NCBI RefSeq assembly: GCF_022682495.2
Contig: NC_071392.1
Coordinates: forward strand, 52,663,459 to 52,727,458
Reading direction: 5' to 3'
From: Desmodus rotundus
Taxonomy: Eukaryota; Chordata; Mammalia; Chiroptera; Phyllostomidae
Length of the DNA: 64,000 nt
The translations under genes and the position numbers were made by a program. The notes beneath the pieces were generated by a model. That model had not been told where the DNA came from, searched no databases, and worked only from the letters and a program-made list of their open reading frames with translations. Below, piece by piece: positions 22,860 through 34,547 of this stretch. Position 1 is the stretch's first letter. Each line of letters starts with the position of its first letter.

Positions 22860-23335
22860 TATGTTACATATGACCCCAATTTTAGCAGCTTAAAACAACA
22901 AACATTTATTGTTACCGTTTTTGTGGATCAAGAATTGCAAGCAGTATGGTGTCGACTCAGTCTCTCATGAGGCTGTAGTCATCTGATTGCACCTGACTGC
23001 CATCATCTGAGACTTGGCTAGGAGGACTGGCTTCCTATCTTACATGTTTGTTGGCAAGAGCCCTCAATTTCTTGCCACATGGGCTTCTATCATAGGACCG
23101 ACTACTCACATTGTTTCCCTTGTAGAGACTGAGAGTGAGAGTGCCCAGCACACAAGCCTCAGTCTTTTGTAACCTAGTCCTGGAAGTGACATGCCTCTAC
23201 TTCTGCTGTATTATTAATACATTGTTCACACAGATCAAAGCTGGTACAGTACAGGAAGAGACTACATAAGGGTGTGGATACCAGAAGGGTTGGGCTTTGG
23301 AGGAACTGTCTTGGAGGCTGGCTACCACAGACCTG
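22860..23335 (-). mobile_element. Old LTR-like repeat, antisense, probably ERVL/MaLR class
   Basis: Contains agcttaaaacaacaaacatt, catgaggctgtagtcatctg, tcaatttcttgccacatggg and aggctggctaccacag, matching a common mammalian LTR-type repeat as I remember it. Borders and class are tentative. Confidence 0.5.
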
Positions 23336-23479
23336 CTACAAAATTCTGTGTATTACCTTGTGTACTTTCAGCTTTGCCATGTGACCAGTATTTTCATAAT
23401 TGGCCCGTAGCAGCCATTTGTTACAGTCTGATTTTATTAAAGCCCAACCACAACTACTGTTTTAAGTACTTTTTTTCCT

Positions 23480-23735
23480 GGTTACACAATTAATATTCAT
23501 GGTAGAAAACTGGAATACCTATAAGCAAAAAGCCCTGGAAAATAAACATTTTTATGTTCCTCTTTAGATTACTTACTCTTACTGAAATTTTATTTTGCTA
23601 TCTAATCTTTTTCCTGTTTGTACTAATGCATATCTGTTTTGACAAGTTCATACATAAATACTGTTTGTAAGCTGCTTTCACATATTTTGTGTGCATTTTC
23701 CACTGTCATTCAGTACTTGATGCATTTTAATTTTT
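23480..23735 (-). mobile_element. Old L1 3' fragment, antisense
   Basis: Contains taatattcatggtagaaaac and aagcaaaaagccctggaaaa, followed by gctgctttcacatattttgt, in the style of L1M 3' UTRs. A SINE follows directly. Confidence 0.5.
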
Positions 23736-23736
23736 T

Positions 23737-23945
23737 TTAAGATTTTATTTATTTATCTTTAGAGAGGAGTTAATGGAGGGAGAAAAAGAGGGAGGGAAAC
23801 ATCAGTGTGTGGTTGCCTCTCATGCACCCTCCACCAGGGACCTGATCTGCAACCCAGACTTATGCCCTGACCGGGAATCAAACCGGTCGGTGACCCTTTG
23901 GTTCGCAGGCTGGCACTCAATTCTCTGAGCCACACCAGCCAGGGG
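23737..23945 (-). mobile_element. Ves-type bat SINE
   Basis: Antisense copy from ttaagattttatttatttat to the complement of the tRNA head, ending gccacaccagccagggg. It interrupts or abuts the L1 fragment to its left: gatgcattttaa before and gatgcactttat after look like the target-site duplication. Confidence 0.93.
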
Positions 23946-26900
23946 ATGCACTTTATGGCTATCTATAATTTAATCCTTTTTTAATATGAATAATGTTATC
24001 AGAAATATTTTTGCCATTAATTCTCTATTCACAGCCATAATTGTGTTAACCTTTAAAAAATATAACTTCTTACTAATAATTCACATACAGATTCAGCAAA
24101 AGCAATAACTGGTAAATATAAGCTTTGTAACATTTATATTTGTTTTCAACTAAGACTGTGGTAGGGGTGCTTCTGTGTTGAGGGTTCATAGACTTTGTTG
24201 GGTTCTCAAAGGAGACTGGGATGTTCATGTCCTCAGTTAATTTGCAAATATAGTTCATCTACTTATAAACATATCTTACATAAATGTACTGCGTTGGATA
24301 TAAGAACATAGCACATCCAATGTGCTTGAAACTCTTAAGCTTCAAAATACACATATTAAAAAAAAAAGTTTTGCAGAGATTTGGCACTTGCTGTAGTGAT
24401 TTTAGTAAATGACTTTATTATCAGAAGATACAGCTTCTAGTCAAATGGTATATAACATTGATATAGTTGTATTAATTTACTGAGAAAATTGTGTGAAGTA
24501 TTAAATATTAGCTTAACTTAGCAGAATTCTCTGACAATTCTATTTAATTTTTTTCAGGGGCTTTTTAAAAACATTAGTCGCATAAAAGCAAACTTAGCTT
24601 CTGAGACCAGTGTTCATTTTGTCCATAATGCATAATACATTGTAATTCCAGGTAATACAACATAGCATTATCAGATGTGAGAGTAGTATGTTTCATTTGC
24701 TGGCTCTACTTTCCCTGCCCATCTCCTCAATCAACATTTCTTAACTGGGATTCTTGTTCTTCCTGGGGGAATGTCTCAGAATTCTGCCCAGCCTGGTTAC
24801 CTGTTTCCAAAGTTATTTTCTAGAGATTAATTTTTTTTCAAATGCATATGTCTATACTAGTTATTTGCTAGATACTATGCTACGTGCTGGGGTTACAGAA
24901 CTGAAAAAAGTTTTTTGCTGTTCAGAAGCTCCCAATAATTAGCATAGTGAGAAACACTGATAGGTGTTTTACCAGAATGCCCTGGAACCACCAAGGAGTT
25001 GGCCACTCAGACCTGGAAAGCAGTTAGAAGGCTGGAAATGCTACACAGAAGAGGTTCTGTTTAAATACCTTTCTTTACCTTTATGTATACATACATTCAC
25101 ATCTCCAAAAGTTAATTGAAAATGCTTTGATCAAATTGTGTGGATCAAGAACTTCTTTCACCATGGATTTAAAATGATATTAAGTATGCATTAAATTTGT
25201 AATCTTAGAGCTATAATATATATTTATAGTATAAGAATAAATTTAAATTTAATCAGCACAGTCTGAGTTTTTTAATGGGAGCGTACAGACAGGTCATTCC
25301 ATTTTTTACCATAGTAAATAATCAGAAAGATTCTGCCAGTGAGCCAAAATCTGTCTCTTTCTCTTCAGTTATTCTAGTTTTAAATTCTAAAAATTTTCTC
25401 CCAGTCTGTGTCATGCCAGTCCCTACATGGGCCGTTAATCTTTCTTGGTACCATTGTTCAACTACCTACAAATCCATGTTACTTGTTATTTAAGCCAAAC
25501 TTCCTTAAATTGTCCACAGATATTTCATTATTAGAAATTCAAAAATGCATTGGGATCAAGGTATATAATGTTTCAGGGGAGAAGAATGAAAAAGGAAATG
25601 AGAGGAGACAGTGTTAAGGAATTCAGATTTTAACCTAAGCTCAATACACAATCTTTGAAGAATTTTAAATAAGCCATGTCAAAGTAATTTTACTTCTTAT
25701 TATGATAGGTTGCACTCACATAAATGACAGGCAACATTAATAATGGGTTTTGTGTAAGTTCCTTTGGTTTTTTAGTTAGTATATAGTTTTGGGGGGTATC
25801 AGGGTCAAAACCCCTATTCTGATATCTTAAATTTGTTCCCATGCTTTGTACATTATATTTGCATCCTGTCAACTGAACTGTAACTAGCAGTTCAAAGTTC
25901 AGAACTACCTGAATTTTCTTGCTTTTATTTCTTGGGTTTATGAGAATGACAAGTCTGTTTAGGCCTAGCAATTTAGTTTCCTGGAATTAAATACAGGCCT
26001 CATCTATTCATGCTTTCTGTTTCTCAATATGAAATTTTGTAAAATAGCATGTAAGAGCTTTAATATTTTATTTTTCTTCCCTTCAAACCTTTAAAGGTGC
26101 AAGGTTCGCTAATTTGGGATCAGATGATTCTCAGTGAGGTCACTACTGATCCTTGAGGACAGGAAGAACCCAAAAAGGAAAAAAGGTGACTTATGAGAAA
26201 GCCAACTAACTGGCAACCATGCTTTGTTATTAAAGAGAGTCTATTATAACGAGTCTCTTTGTTATCGTATAGCACCTGTCACTGTGAAACCAAGACTGTT
26301 TTTGCATTCTTGGCATAACATGACAGTACTAGATCTCACTGAGGCCAGTCCCTCCGAAGGTTAGTTAAACTCAGTCCTCCAGGGTGATGTATTGGTGAAT
26401 GTGGAATCCTATTAAGTGGTACCAGTTACTAAGTAAAACAGACATACTCAACCCATCCCTTGAACTTAACCCTAGATTTAGGGGTAGAATGAAAGAGTGA
26501 CATGACAGTAAGGGATATTGGCTTCAAAAGTTATTTGCAAGTACACAGTGGTGTCACATCTGATCCGACTATACTGTCACAGGCACACAGAATCTGCTGG
26601 ACATACCATCTTGGGTCAGTTCCAGTTTTAACTCTACCACAACTTTCTGTGGAATTTCTTACAAGTGACTTAACTCTTCTCAACCCCTCCTTACTTAATC
26701 ATACAAAAAAATGCAAGAATTGGATTGTTTTAAGACTACCTTCTGTGGTTCTTTAGTTGCATCATATTTACTTGACTTAAAAAAATACTTTGTTGTGAAC
26801 CTTCAAGTTAAAAATGAAAGTAGCTTGTTAAAATCATATTACATGTAAAATTGGAAGAAATAGACTAATATACTTAAGGCTATTGTATTGGATGAAGTCC

Positions 26901-27750
26901 CCAGGAAAATCACACATTCCATAGGGCCTGGACCTTACAAATATCAATATTATCTCTTTGACCATGAAATTGTCCTCTATATTAGTAGAAGCCTGTAAGC
27001 CTCAAATGATAATGAAATGCTATAACTTTGCTTCTGACCAGTAGTTGAATTTAGGTGCACATGTTTAATGTTTTAATTTTAAATGTTGGAAAAGGTTGGA
27101 GGTTTACTTGTGCATGGGCCTGCTGCCCAGCCTAAGATTCTTGACCATTCTTGATGAGCCATGACTGTACGGAATAAACAAGCCCCTGGAAAGACAGAGC
27201 ACTTTCTTGCTCACTGTCTCCTCTCCCCCTCACTCCCACCTCCTCCTCCCTTGTCTGACTTAAGAGTAATAGGACATACATTCTAGTCCATATTCTTGCT
27301 GTTAGTCATGTTGGAAATAACCGAGGAGGGGTGTCCCTTCTTTGACCCCATAGGAACTTGCTGTATGTGGGATTGTTTTAAATTAATGTTCTCCAGTGTC
27401 TCCTCCTGCTGCAGTCAGTCCGTCTATAACCCCAGTGGTCTTTATCTCATACATGACAATATTTTGATCCGTGGCATCATCCCTGACTCAGCTCCTCCCC
27501 TTTCTTAATTTCCTGTCTATCCCCCTCACCTCCCTATACAAAGTCCAGGATATTTTTGCCTAGTGTTATCAAACTTTGATCAGCAGGTATAAAGAATTTA
27601 ATGCCTGGTACAAAGTAGTACATTCAGTAAATGTTAGTTGTTTTTAATCCTTGGCCACTTTCTATTAGATGAACCATATGAAATTGCTGTTTTCATCTAC
27701 TTAAAAAACCTCATGTTGTCAACTTCATATGGTTGAACTTTATGGATATA
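23946..27750. other. Mostly unique non-coding sequence with an L2-like piece
   Basis: An L2-like fragment lies at about 24850-24960 (gctagatactatgctacgtg). The rest has no repeat I can name and no coding exon. An A-run sits at 24358-24368. Short open frames here show no family resemblance. Confidence 0.4.
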
Positions 27751-27935
27751 GAATGATGGTTCTTAACAAGGATGCAAATTAGAATTATGTAGGCAGCTTT
27801 TTACAAAATATATATATACTCCTCATCCTAGCCTGGTGAATCAGGACCTTCATGAATGGCTCCTGGGTAAATACATTTTATAAAAGTTCCCCAAATGATT
27901 CTAATTCATACTCCTGCTTAGAAACACCTGTGAGG
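27751..27935 (+). mobile_element. MER5-like hAT DNA transposon remnant
   Basis: Begins gatggttcttaacaaggatg with aaattagaattatgtaggca, and ends with ccccaaatgattctaattca. This is the mirror-like layout of MER5 (short, inverted halves). Confidence 0.6.
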
Positions 27936-28554
27936 AAAGTGTCCCTTCCAGTTTCTTTCAATGTAAAAGTTCCTTTCCAAAAATAAGTATGTTCTTGATA
28001 CTGTCAGTAGGCAGGTCATTAACTGAAACTTCAGTTTTGTGACTCCTCAAATTACTATCATTTTTAATTTTAAAACATGCTCAAATCTCACATTAAGATT
28101 TATCAGTACTTCATTTGGGGCAGGAAAATCTAGAGTACTACAAGATATTTTCATGATTTTAAGAGAATTTTAAAGTCATTTTTCTTCTAGTTTGTAACTT
28201 AACATTATCTCTCATATAACTAAAACTTAGAATTTTGTACTTTTCAAATACACTTTTGCTTTTTCATGAAAAAGAGATAGTAGTAAGCAGACTGCAGTTC
28301 AGGATTAACCTGACATTAATTTACAACATAGCTTACGTACATGATTTATAATTTTAACGTAGCCAAGAAAAAATGGAGGGAGTTTCTTTTAACAGTAGCT
28401 GTCTCCCTTCACTGATGGTAATTTGTATGTTGTGCTCTTATTAACTAGTTTTGAAATCTGGGTAAGCGGGCTGTAGATAAGCTCATAATTGTGCACAAAT
28501 TTTTTCTCTTAGTTCCACGGCAACCGTAGACAAGAATATTAAAACCCAGAAAGA

Positions 28555-28747
28555 GCCCTGGCTGGTGTGGCTCAGTGGATTGAGTGCCAGCCTGTGAACC
28601 AAAGGATCGCTGGTTGGATTCCCAGTCAGCGCACATGCTTGGGTTGCAGGCCAGGACCCCAGTAGGGGGGGGGCGGAAGAGGCAGTCACACATTGATGTT
28701 TCTCTCCCCTCTTTCTCCATTCCCCTCTCTCTAAAAATAAATAAAAT
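28555..28747 (+). mobile_element. Ves-type bat SINE
   Basis: tRNA-like head gccctggctggtgtggctca, B-box-like ggttggattccc, CT-rich body and tail aaaaataaataaaatctt. Its reverse reading gives several chance open frames. Confidence 0.94.
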
Positions 28748-28823
28748 CTTCTTTTTTAAACCCCAAAAAGAGAATTCTGAAATTTTTTTCTATCTCCCAC
28801 TATTGTTTACTGTAATTTGAATT

Positions 28824-28828
<5 letters not shown>

Positions 28829-28863
<35 letters not shown>
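28829..28863. repeat. Long poly(T) tract
   Basis: About 35 uninterrupted T residues. It may be the tail of an antisense retroposed sequence whose body I cannot identify. The exact length may be unreliable, as such runs are prone to sequencing and assembly error. Confidence 0.9.
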
Positions 28864-28865
<2 letters not shown>

Positions 28866-29190
28866 TTTTTAAATCTAATTTGCTTTAGTTAAAAATGAAG
28901 GTATATATACTGTTTTAAAAATACAGGAAAGGTTAGTGTAGAAAAATGACTCAAATTTGTGAAGCATTTCATTAGCAATACATGGATGCACTATCGATGG
29001 GCAGCCTTGGATGTTTAACTCAGAAAAATATTTTATCAGGAAGGAATATTGAATTTTATGCCAACTGATGGTCGTTGATCCCAATTCAGTGCTAACAGGA
29101 ATACCCAATTTGGGATGCAATGAAGAAGGAAACTTTTTCAGTGCAAAATGGCTCAATTGTGATACAGCATAGCCTTGCAAACAACAGGGC

Positions 29191-29736
29191 TGTGGACAGC
29201 TCAGCAGTTATACAGCACAGTAATGAGGTGGCCTAGGGGCTAGGCCACTCAGCTCTGCTCTGGTCTGCTCCAGCAGACAACTTTGGTGTTTCAGCTCCAG
29301 CCAGAGAAACAGTCTTCAATTTTTGTTGAAAGTTCACTCCCAGAGCCAGATGGGAGCAGACTTAAATGGACAGAAGTCCTTGTTCCTGGTCCCTGATTGG
29401 TCCATCCTTATGCAAGTGAGAACTCCAAATCCTTGAAATTTGGTTGGTCTAAAGGCACTGTTCTGATTGATCAGAATGGAGCTGCTCTAATTGGTTAGCA
29501 AAGATGTTTATTGTGGGGGGAATATAAATGTACTTCTCCAGTTAGAGAGAAAAAGGCCTCAGTTCTCTTGGTTGAACAGCATTCCAGAAACTCCTCTATA
29601 AAGACTGGTGCAAAAACACAGTGCAGGAAGATAGATAAACCCCTGTTTAGAAATGTCTGCTAGGCTCTTTTTTTTTAAACCTCGTTAAGCCACCGGGATT
29701 CCGTCTTAGTAGGTATCTTCCTTCTCAGGGTCTGCA
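29191..29736 (-). mobile_element. Candidate LTR of an endogenous retrovirus
   Basis: On the minus strand the block has several CCAAT-type motifs (accaattag, accaaccaaa, accaatcagg) within about 120 bases, a TATA-like tttaag after them, and ends ctgtccaca. This promoter-like clustering is typical of ERV1-type LTRs. The TG end at 29736 is a guess and I find no target-site duplication. Confidence 0.4.
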
Positions 29737-30084
29737 TGTCAAATGCCTTCTTCTTTTGTGTTAATTACATGGCTTTTGTCATTGGGGCTATGCATGTGAT
29801 TATATTATTGCATTCTTAAGCTATTATTTCTGGGATAAAACACATAACTGTAATGGATTACTTTTGTTACTAAGATAAAATTCAGGTGTTTATGTATTAT
29901 GAAATTACTGTGAATAAATGCAATTGTAATATGGCCTTTTGGTGGGTATGATTGCAATTGCTGTTTTGGTACCACTGACTTTTATTGCCCAAATAAAATG
30001 ATTTGGGTAGCCTTCTGTGCTACCCATGAGAATGACCTTTTTATGTTTAAAAGAAATTGCCTCAGCAGAGGGATTGTGTAAAAA

Positions 30085-30212
30085 GGAAAAAGGACTCATG
30101 GACATGGTCAACAGGGTGGTGATTGCTGGGGGTAGGGGATATAAGAGGACTAAATGGTAATGGGAAAAAATTCAGTAAAGATTAAAAAATATTATTTTAA
30201 AAAATAATAAAA
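30085..30212 (+). mobile_element. L1 3' end, short
   Basis: Contains gacatggtcaacagggtggt and gattgctgggggtaggg, followed by a long A-rich tail. This is the same type of L1 3' end as at 56565. Confidence 0.65.
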
Positions 30213-30309
30213 GAAATTACCTCTAAAACTGTGTGTCCCGAAGCCTTGTAGAAAGTTCATTCTTACCAGTTTTTCCCATAATGATAGTAAAGTTTAGATG
30301 GTGAATGCT

Positions 30310-30515
30310 TAGGATCCGGATTTTTTAAAATCCTGGCTCCAGACCAACAATGTGATTTGGGGCTTTTTTTAAAAAAGCTCTGTATGGCTCAATTTTCTCA
30401 TCTGTAAAATGTAGATAGTAGTTATACATATAAAGTTTTTTGAGAGTCTTGTGAGATAATCAAGTAGTTGAAAAAGTGTCTGACAGAGCAAACACTCAAT
30501 AAATGAAAGTATTAT
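30310..30515 (+). repeat. MIR SINE, sense
   Basis: Contains ctcaattttctcatctgtaa, aatgtagatagtag and gcaaacactcaataaatgaa, in the MIR order. Confidence 0.75.
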
Positions 30516-31018
30516 TTTTGTCCAGTATTACTGTCCTGTTTCCATGTATTGTGATTTTCTTAATCTCTTTTTTTCTGCTTTTCTTGGAATTTTTCTTGCA
30601 CCTTCTTGAACCATTTGATTTGTTGAATGTCTTGTGTAAGATAGTACTGTAAAAGATAAAAATCTAAAATAGTAACACTGAGTGATAGGGACACAGGGTG
30701 ACTTTTTCCCCTCTTCTCATTACTCTCCAAATTACTCATATATATGATGAGTATGTTACTTCTATAATCATGAAAAATCATCAAGCGAAGGAAGGGCTTA
30801 AGTCCCTTGCCTCTGTGAATTGTATGGGGTGGGGGGTGGGAACAGTGATCAAAGATAATGGTAGGATTAGGAGTTCTCAATGGCATTCAAGATAGTCCTT
30901 GGAAATGAATCTGTGTTAAACAAATTTGCAGTGAATTTAATTGATAATATTCAAGTTGTGTAATTATATATATTCTTATATTACCAGAGGAGGTTTTTAA
31001 TTTAAAAAGTGTTGTTTG

Positions 31019-31235
31019 CACCCTGGCCAGGTTGCTTAGTTGGTTGGAGCATCATTCTGTACACCAAAAAGGTTGCAGGTTCAATCTCTGGTCAGGGCAT
31101 GGACCTAGGTTGTGGACTAGATCCCCAATCAGGTGGATATGGGAGGCAACTGATCAATGTTTCTCTCTCACACCGATGTTTCTCTCTCTCCCTTCCTCTC
31201 TCTAAAATCAACAAACATATCCTTGGGTGAGTATT
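31019..31235 (+). mobile_element. Ves-type bat SINE, ccttgggtgag tail class
   Basis: Head caccctggccaggttgctta, B-box-like ggttcaatctctgg, body ctctctctcccttcctctct and tail tatccttgggtgagtattaa, matching the tail of the copy at 8284. Confidence 0.92.
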
Positions 31236-31380
31236 AAAAAAATTTTTTTATGTGATGTTTCCTATACATTTTGTTATGCCATACTTTCAGTAAGCATCTT
31301 TTCATAATGCATATCGAGTCAGGAAACTGATTTATTCTTAAAACCGGTTCTGAACAATTGTATTCTTTAAAACTCAGGCT

Positions 31381-31502
31381 AATCCTAGTTTGAATTGATT
31401 TTGGAATCCCCAAATATCTCAAATTTAGAAACTATGAGAATCTCAAATAAAGATCTAAATTTGAGATATTTGGGGATTCCAAAATCAATTCAAACTAGGA
31501 TT
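31381..31502. repeat. Perfect 49-bp inverted repeat with 24-nt loop
   Basis: The left arm is 31381-31429 (starts aatcctagtttgaattga) and the right arm is 31454-31502 (ends tcaattcaaactaggatt). I compared the arms base by base and found no mismatch over 49 positions. The loop is 31430-31453. The match stops at both the outer and inner edges. No TA or other obvious target duplication borders it. Confidence 0.95.
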
Positions 31503-32196
31503 TTAACTCTTTTATAGTGAAAGCCAATAGTCTAAATTCATGTGTCAAACTCATCTGTGTCTCCAACTCCCTGTGAAATGACAGAGGGAAGAAATTTACA
31601 GACAGAAATTTGTAAATCCATAACAGCAATGAGAATGAGAACAGATGGAGTGACCATCAGCAAAAGCAGAGACTTTACAGGCTCTAGAAGACAAAATAGA
31701 TGACTTTGATGGATGAGCCGGGGAGGGGGAAGCCCCTGCCCAGCATACCCAAGAGGGAAGGCTGCCAGTGGAATCTGTTCTTCCCTATCAAGTCCTGAAG
31801 CTTTAAGTCATTATGAACAGAGAGCAGAATAAATGATAATTAAAATAGGATATATTAAGAGCTAGCTGGATAGCCTACCCACACACCCAAATCATATGAA
31901 GATTGCAACATTGGTTCCCATGTTAATTTTGGAAATCTACTTTCAAAAAACTCTTCAACTCTCAACCTGAGGACTAGGAGTTATAATGAAAGAGTTAGTG
32001 GCCCCCAGCGTATACTCTCCTTGTTTTGGTAATTGGAGAAAGATTGAACCTATCAACCTATTTCTTGCCCATGAACCCTGAAGTGAACGTGTTCCTTAAA
32101 ATGCCAATGAACACAGTCTGTTGCCTCTCGATCTGGTATAGGGAGCAGATCTACCCAACAACAGAGGAAACCTGCTACAAGTGGACTGGAAAAGTA
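31503..32196. other. Non-coding sequence, origin unclear
   Basis: Less AT-rich than its surroundings, with ggggagggggaagcccctgc near 31720. I see no gene and no repeat I can name. A 65-codon frame at 32026-32223 has no recognised family. Confidence 0.3.
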
Positions 32197-33006
32197 TGTG
32201 GGGGCTCCGGCCACCATGGATGAGAATAATTCTTCCAAGACATTATCTGCTTTGGGAGGAAAGGCTGACCAGTCTCTCAGAGGAGAAAGGCGTTTTAACC
32301 TCTCTCTCAATGGGCTTTTATTGAGTTTAGCTTTCATGGGGATGCATATCAAAGAAAGGAAGTATGGTTTACAGATAACATTTGTGGGATCACGGGGGTC
32401 CTTTTGAGTCAAGGTCTAGTAGACAGGGTGATGCCAATCAGCTGTAAAACCTCGGGAAACAAACTTATTTTGTGCTTGGACCCTTAACGTTTAAGTTGAG
32501 GTCATTCTTAGCAAAGCAGGTTTTACAGGACTTTATGTATTCTTTCTTAGGCCTGATCAACCACCTCTATGAACTGTGGGTTCTGGCACAGTGCTGCACC
32601 CTCATTCGGCATTGTTCCAGGCCTGAATCAGGTGGGGAAAGCTAGGCAGCCAGGAGATTAGGAGACTTTTTACAGATGGAATGAGGACTCAGGCGATGAT
32701 AAAGCCACGGGGTGAGGGTTTTTTGTCCCTTCCCCACAATCCCTTAAGTCCTTCCCTGATGGTCCCCTTTGTGACTGTGCCTGTCTTAGGTTGTACCTTT
32801 CTTGAGGAATCTTACCCATCATTGACTACCCAGCCATCCTCCAGGGGCCAGGCATAGTGAAGTAAAGGGGGCAGAGGCTGCACCATTGCTGGGAGGGTAA
32901 ATTTTGTCTCTTCAGTGGCTTATGGTCCCAAGGGCCCTAGCCATGGGGTCTTTTCACCTGTTGGCGGGGTTACAGCTTCTGAAACCAGGCAGGATGGTTC
33001 CCAACA
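32197..33006 (-). mobile_element. Candidate solo LTR of an endogenous retrovirus
   Basis: On the minus strand it starts TGTTGGGAACCATCC and ends GGAGCCCCCACA, with the polyadenylation-like signal caataaaagccc about 115 bases from the end, followed by a CT-rich R/U5-like stretch. The length of 810 bp is plausible for an LTR. The flanks ggaaaa (32188-32193) and ggaaag (33007-33012) are only a weak duplication. No retroviral genes are seen alongside. Confidence 0.55.
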
Positions 33007-33179
33007 GGAAAGCAAGAGGAAAGAAAGCCTAGCCCATGGTGAGCTGAAATTATACAACATACTGTTGCCAAATTAGTGTTGTAAATGTTTTGAATTAACA
33101 ATTCACAAAATAAATAAATACATGGAAAAAAGTTTACCCTCTTCATGTAATCAAATAAAAATTTGTATTTTTTAAAAAG

Positions 33180-33304
33180 AATACCTATTGCTACTTGGAG
33201 TATTGTGAGCAATTATATGGCACTTTTAAAAAGCAGTTGGACAGCGTACCTAATAAACCTTAAACAATCCATTCATTCATTTTTATTTCTTAGAATCTAC
33301 CTCA
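33180..33304. repeat. Left copy of 125-bp direct repeat flanking a HAL1 fragment
   Basis: Shares aaaagcagttggacag, acctaataaaccttaaacaa and gaatctacctca with 33872-33996. By eye, about one base in ten differs. The two copies abut the ends of a HAL1 3' piece. Confidence 0.9.
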
Positions 33305-33865
33305 AAGTGATGAAAAGCAAGGATCTACAACCTAGTTTACTGTATCTAGAAAAGCTATCATTTAGAATGGAAGGACAGATAACAGTGCTTCTCAGACAAG
33401 GTAAAGCTTAAAGGAGTTCATCATCACCAAGCCATTATTACGTGACGTGTTAAAGGGACTTATCTAACAAAAAGAAGATGATCAAAACTATGAATATTAA
33501 AATGGCAACAAATTCACAACTGTCAACAGCTAAATCTAAAATAACAAATTAGGCAAACAACCAGAACCAGGAATGGAATCATCGATATGGAGATCATTTG
33601 GAGGGTTATAAGATGAGAGGGGCAAGGGAGAGAATGAGGCAAAAGGTGCAGGGAATAAGAAGCATAAATGGTAGGTAAAAAATGGACAGCGGGAGGTTAA
33701 GAATAGCATAGGAAACGGAGAAGCCAAAGAACTTACATGCACGACCTGTAGACATGAACAAACGGGGGGCATTGCTGGAGGGAATTTGGGTACTGGATGG
33801 AGTGGGGCAAAGGGGGAAAAATTGGGACAACTGTAGTAGCATAATCAATAAAATATACTTAAAAC
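33305..33865 (+). mobile_element. 5'-truncated HAL1 element
   Basis: Starts gatgaaaagcaaggatctac and contains aaaggagttcatcatcacca and gttaaagggacttatctaac. It ends with gggacaactgtagtagcata and atcaataaaatatactta. These parts align with the last third of the full-length HAL1 copies at 14395 and 40195. Only the end of the ORF1-like frame and the 3' UTR are present. Confidence 0.85.
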
Positions 33866-33871
33866 TTTTTT

Positions 33872-33996
33872 AATTCTCATTGCTAATAGGAGTGTTGTGA
33901 ACAATTGTATGACACTTTTGAAAAGCAGTTGGACAGTGTACCTAATAAACCTTAAACAATCCACTCATTCATTTTCATTTCTTGGAATCTACCTCA
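33872..33996. repeat. Right copy of 125-bp direct repeat flanking a HAL1 fragment
   Basis: Partner of 33180-33304. It begins just after the A/T-rich tail of the HAL1 fragment. The flanking sequence beyond it (cagaaaacattttaag) is not repeated at the left. Confidence 0.9.
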
Positions 33997-34547
33997 CAGA
34001 AAACATTTTAAGTATAAGAAATAGGATGTCATCCATTATAATATTGAATAATTCTAAACAGCTCTACTTTCTTATAGGACTGGGTAAATAACTAACTTAT
34101 ATATGGGCTGAAGTATTAGCCATTAAAAAGTGCAGCGATGAAGTCAACAATGTAGAAAAGCAATAACCACTTAAATGTGACTCATCTGAGTCTACAAGTA
34201 CCATGATGCTACTTGCAGATCCCTGCAGTTAAGTGTATGACCTTGTTCAGTTGAAGGACATGCAGAAGGACATTTCTTTGTAGCCCAGTAATCAGGAGCT
34301 GCTCTGGTTGTTCTCTTGTGTGAACTGGCTTAAAGACTATGAATAGGGTCATAGTTGATTGTTTCTTGGTTCTCTCCACTGGTTAAGTAAGAAATTTTGT
34401 AAATGAATTTCTTTTGGTTCTTATGACCATCTATATCTCTGATTAACTTTTTAAAAGTATTTGAAATTATTTACCACTTAAGGGTTTTTTTCAGGTGTAT
34501 AATCTCTATGCCATGTCTTACATAAAATGACGTATGCCAGTTTCTTT

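Noticed and set aside
26080..26180. Possible C/D-box-like RNA (gatgattctcag followed by ctgatcc)
   Set aside because: The boxes are too close together and the terminal stem is missing.
26235..26265. Short inverted repeat aaagagagtc / gagtctcttt
   Set aside because: Arms of 10 with a mismatch are expected by chance, and no T-run or other terminator or RNA context supports a function.
27090..27250. LTR-like text with ggaataaacaagcccctgg and a CT-rich stretch
   Set aside because: No TG...CA borders or CCAAT/TATA arrangement could be found. Too little to call.
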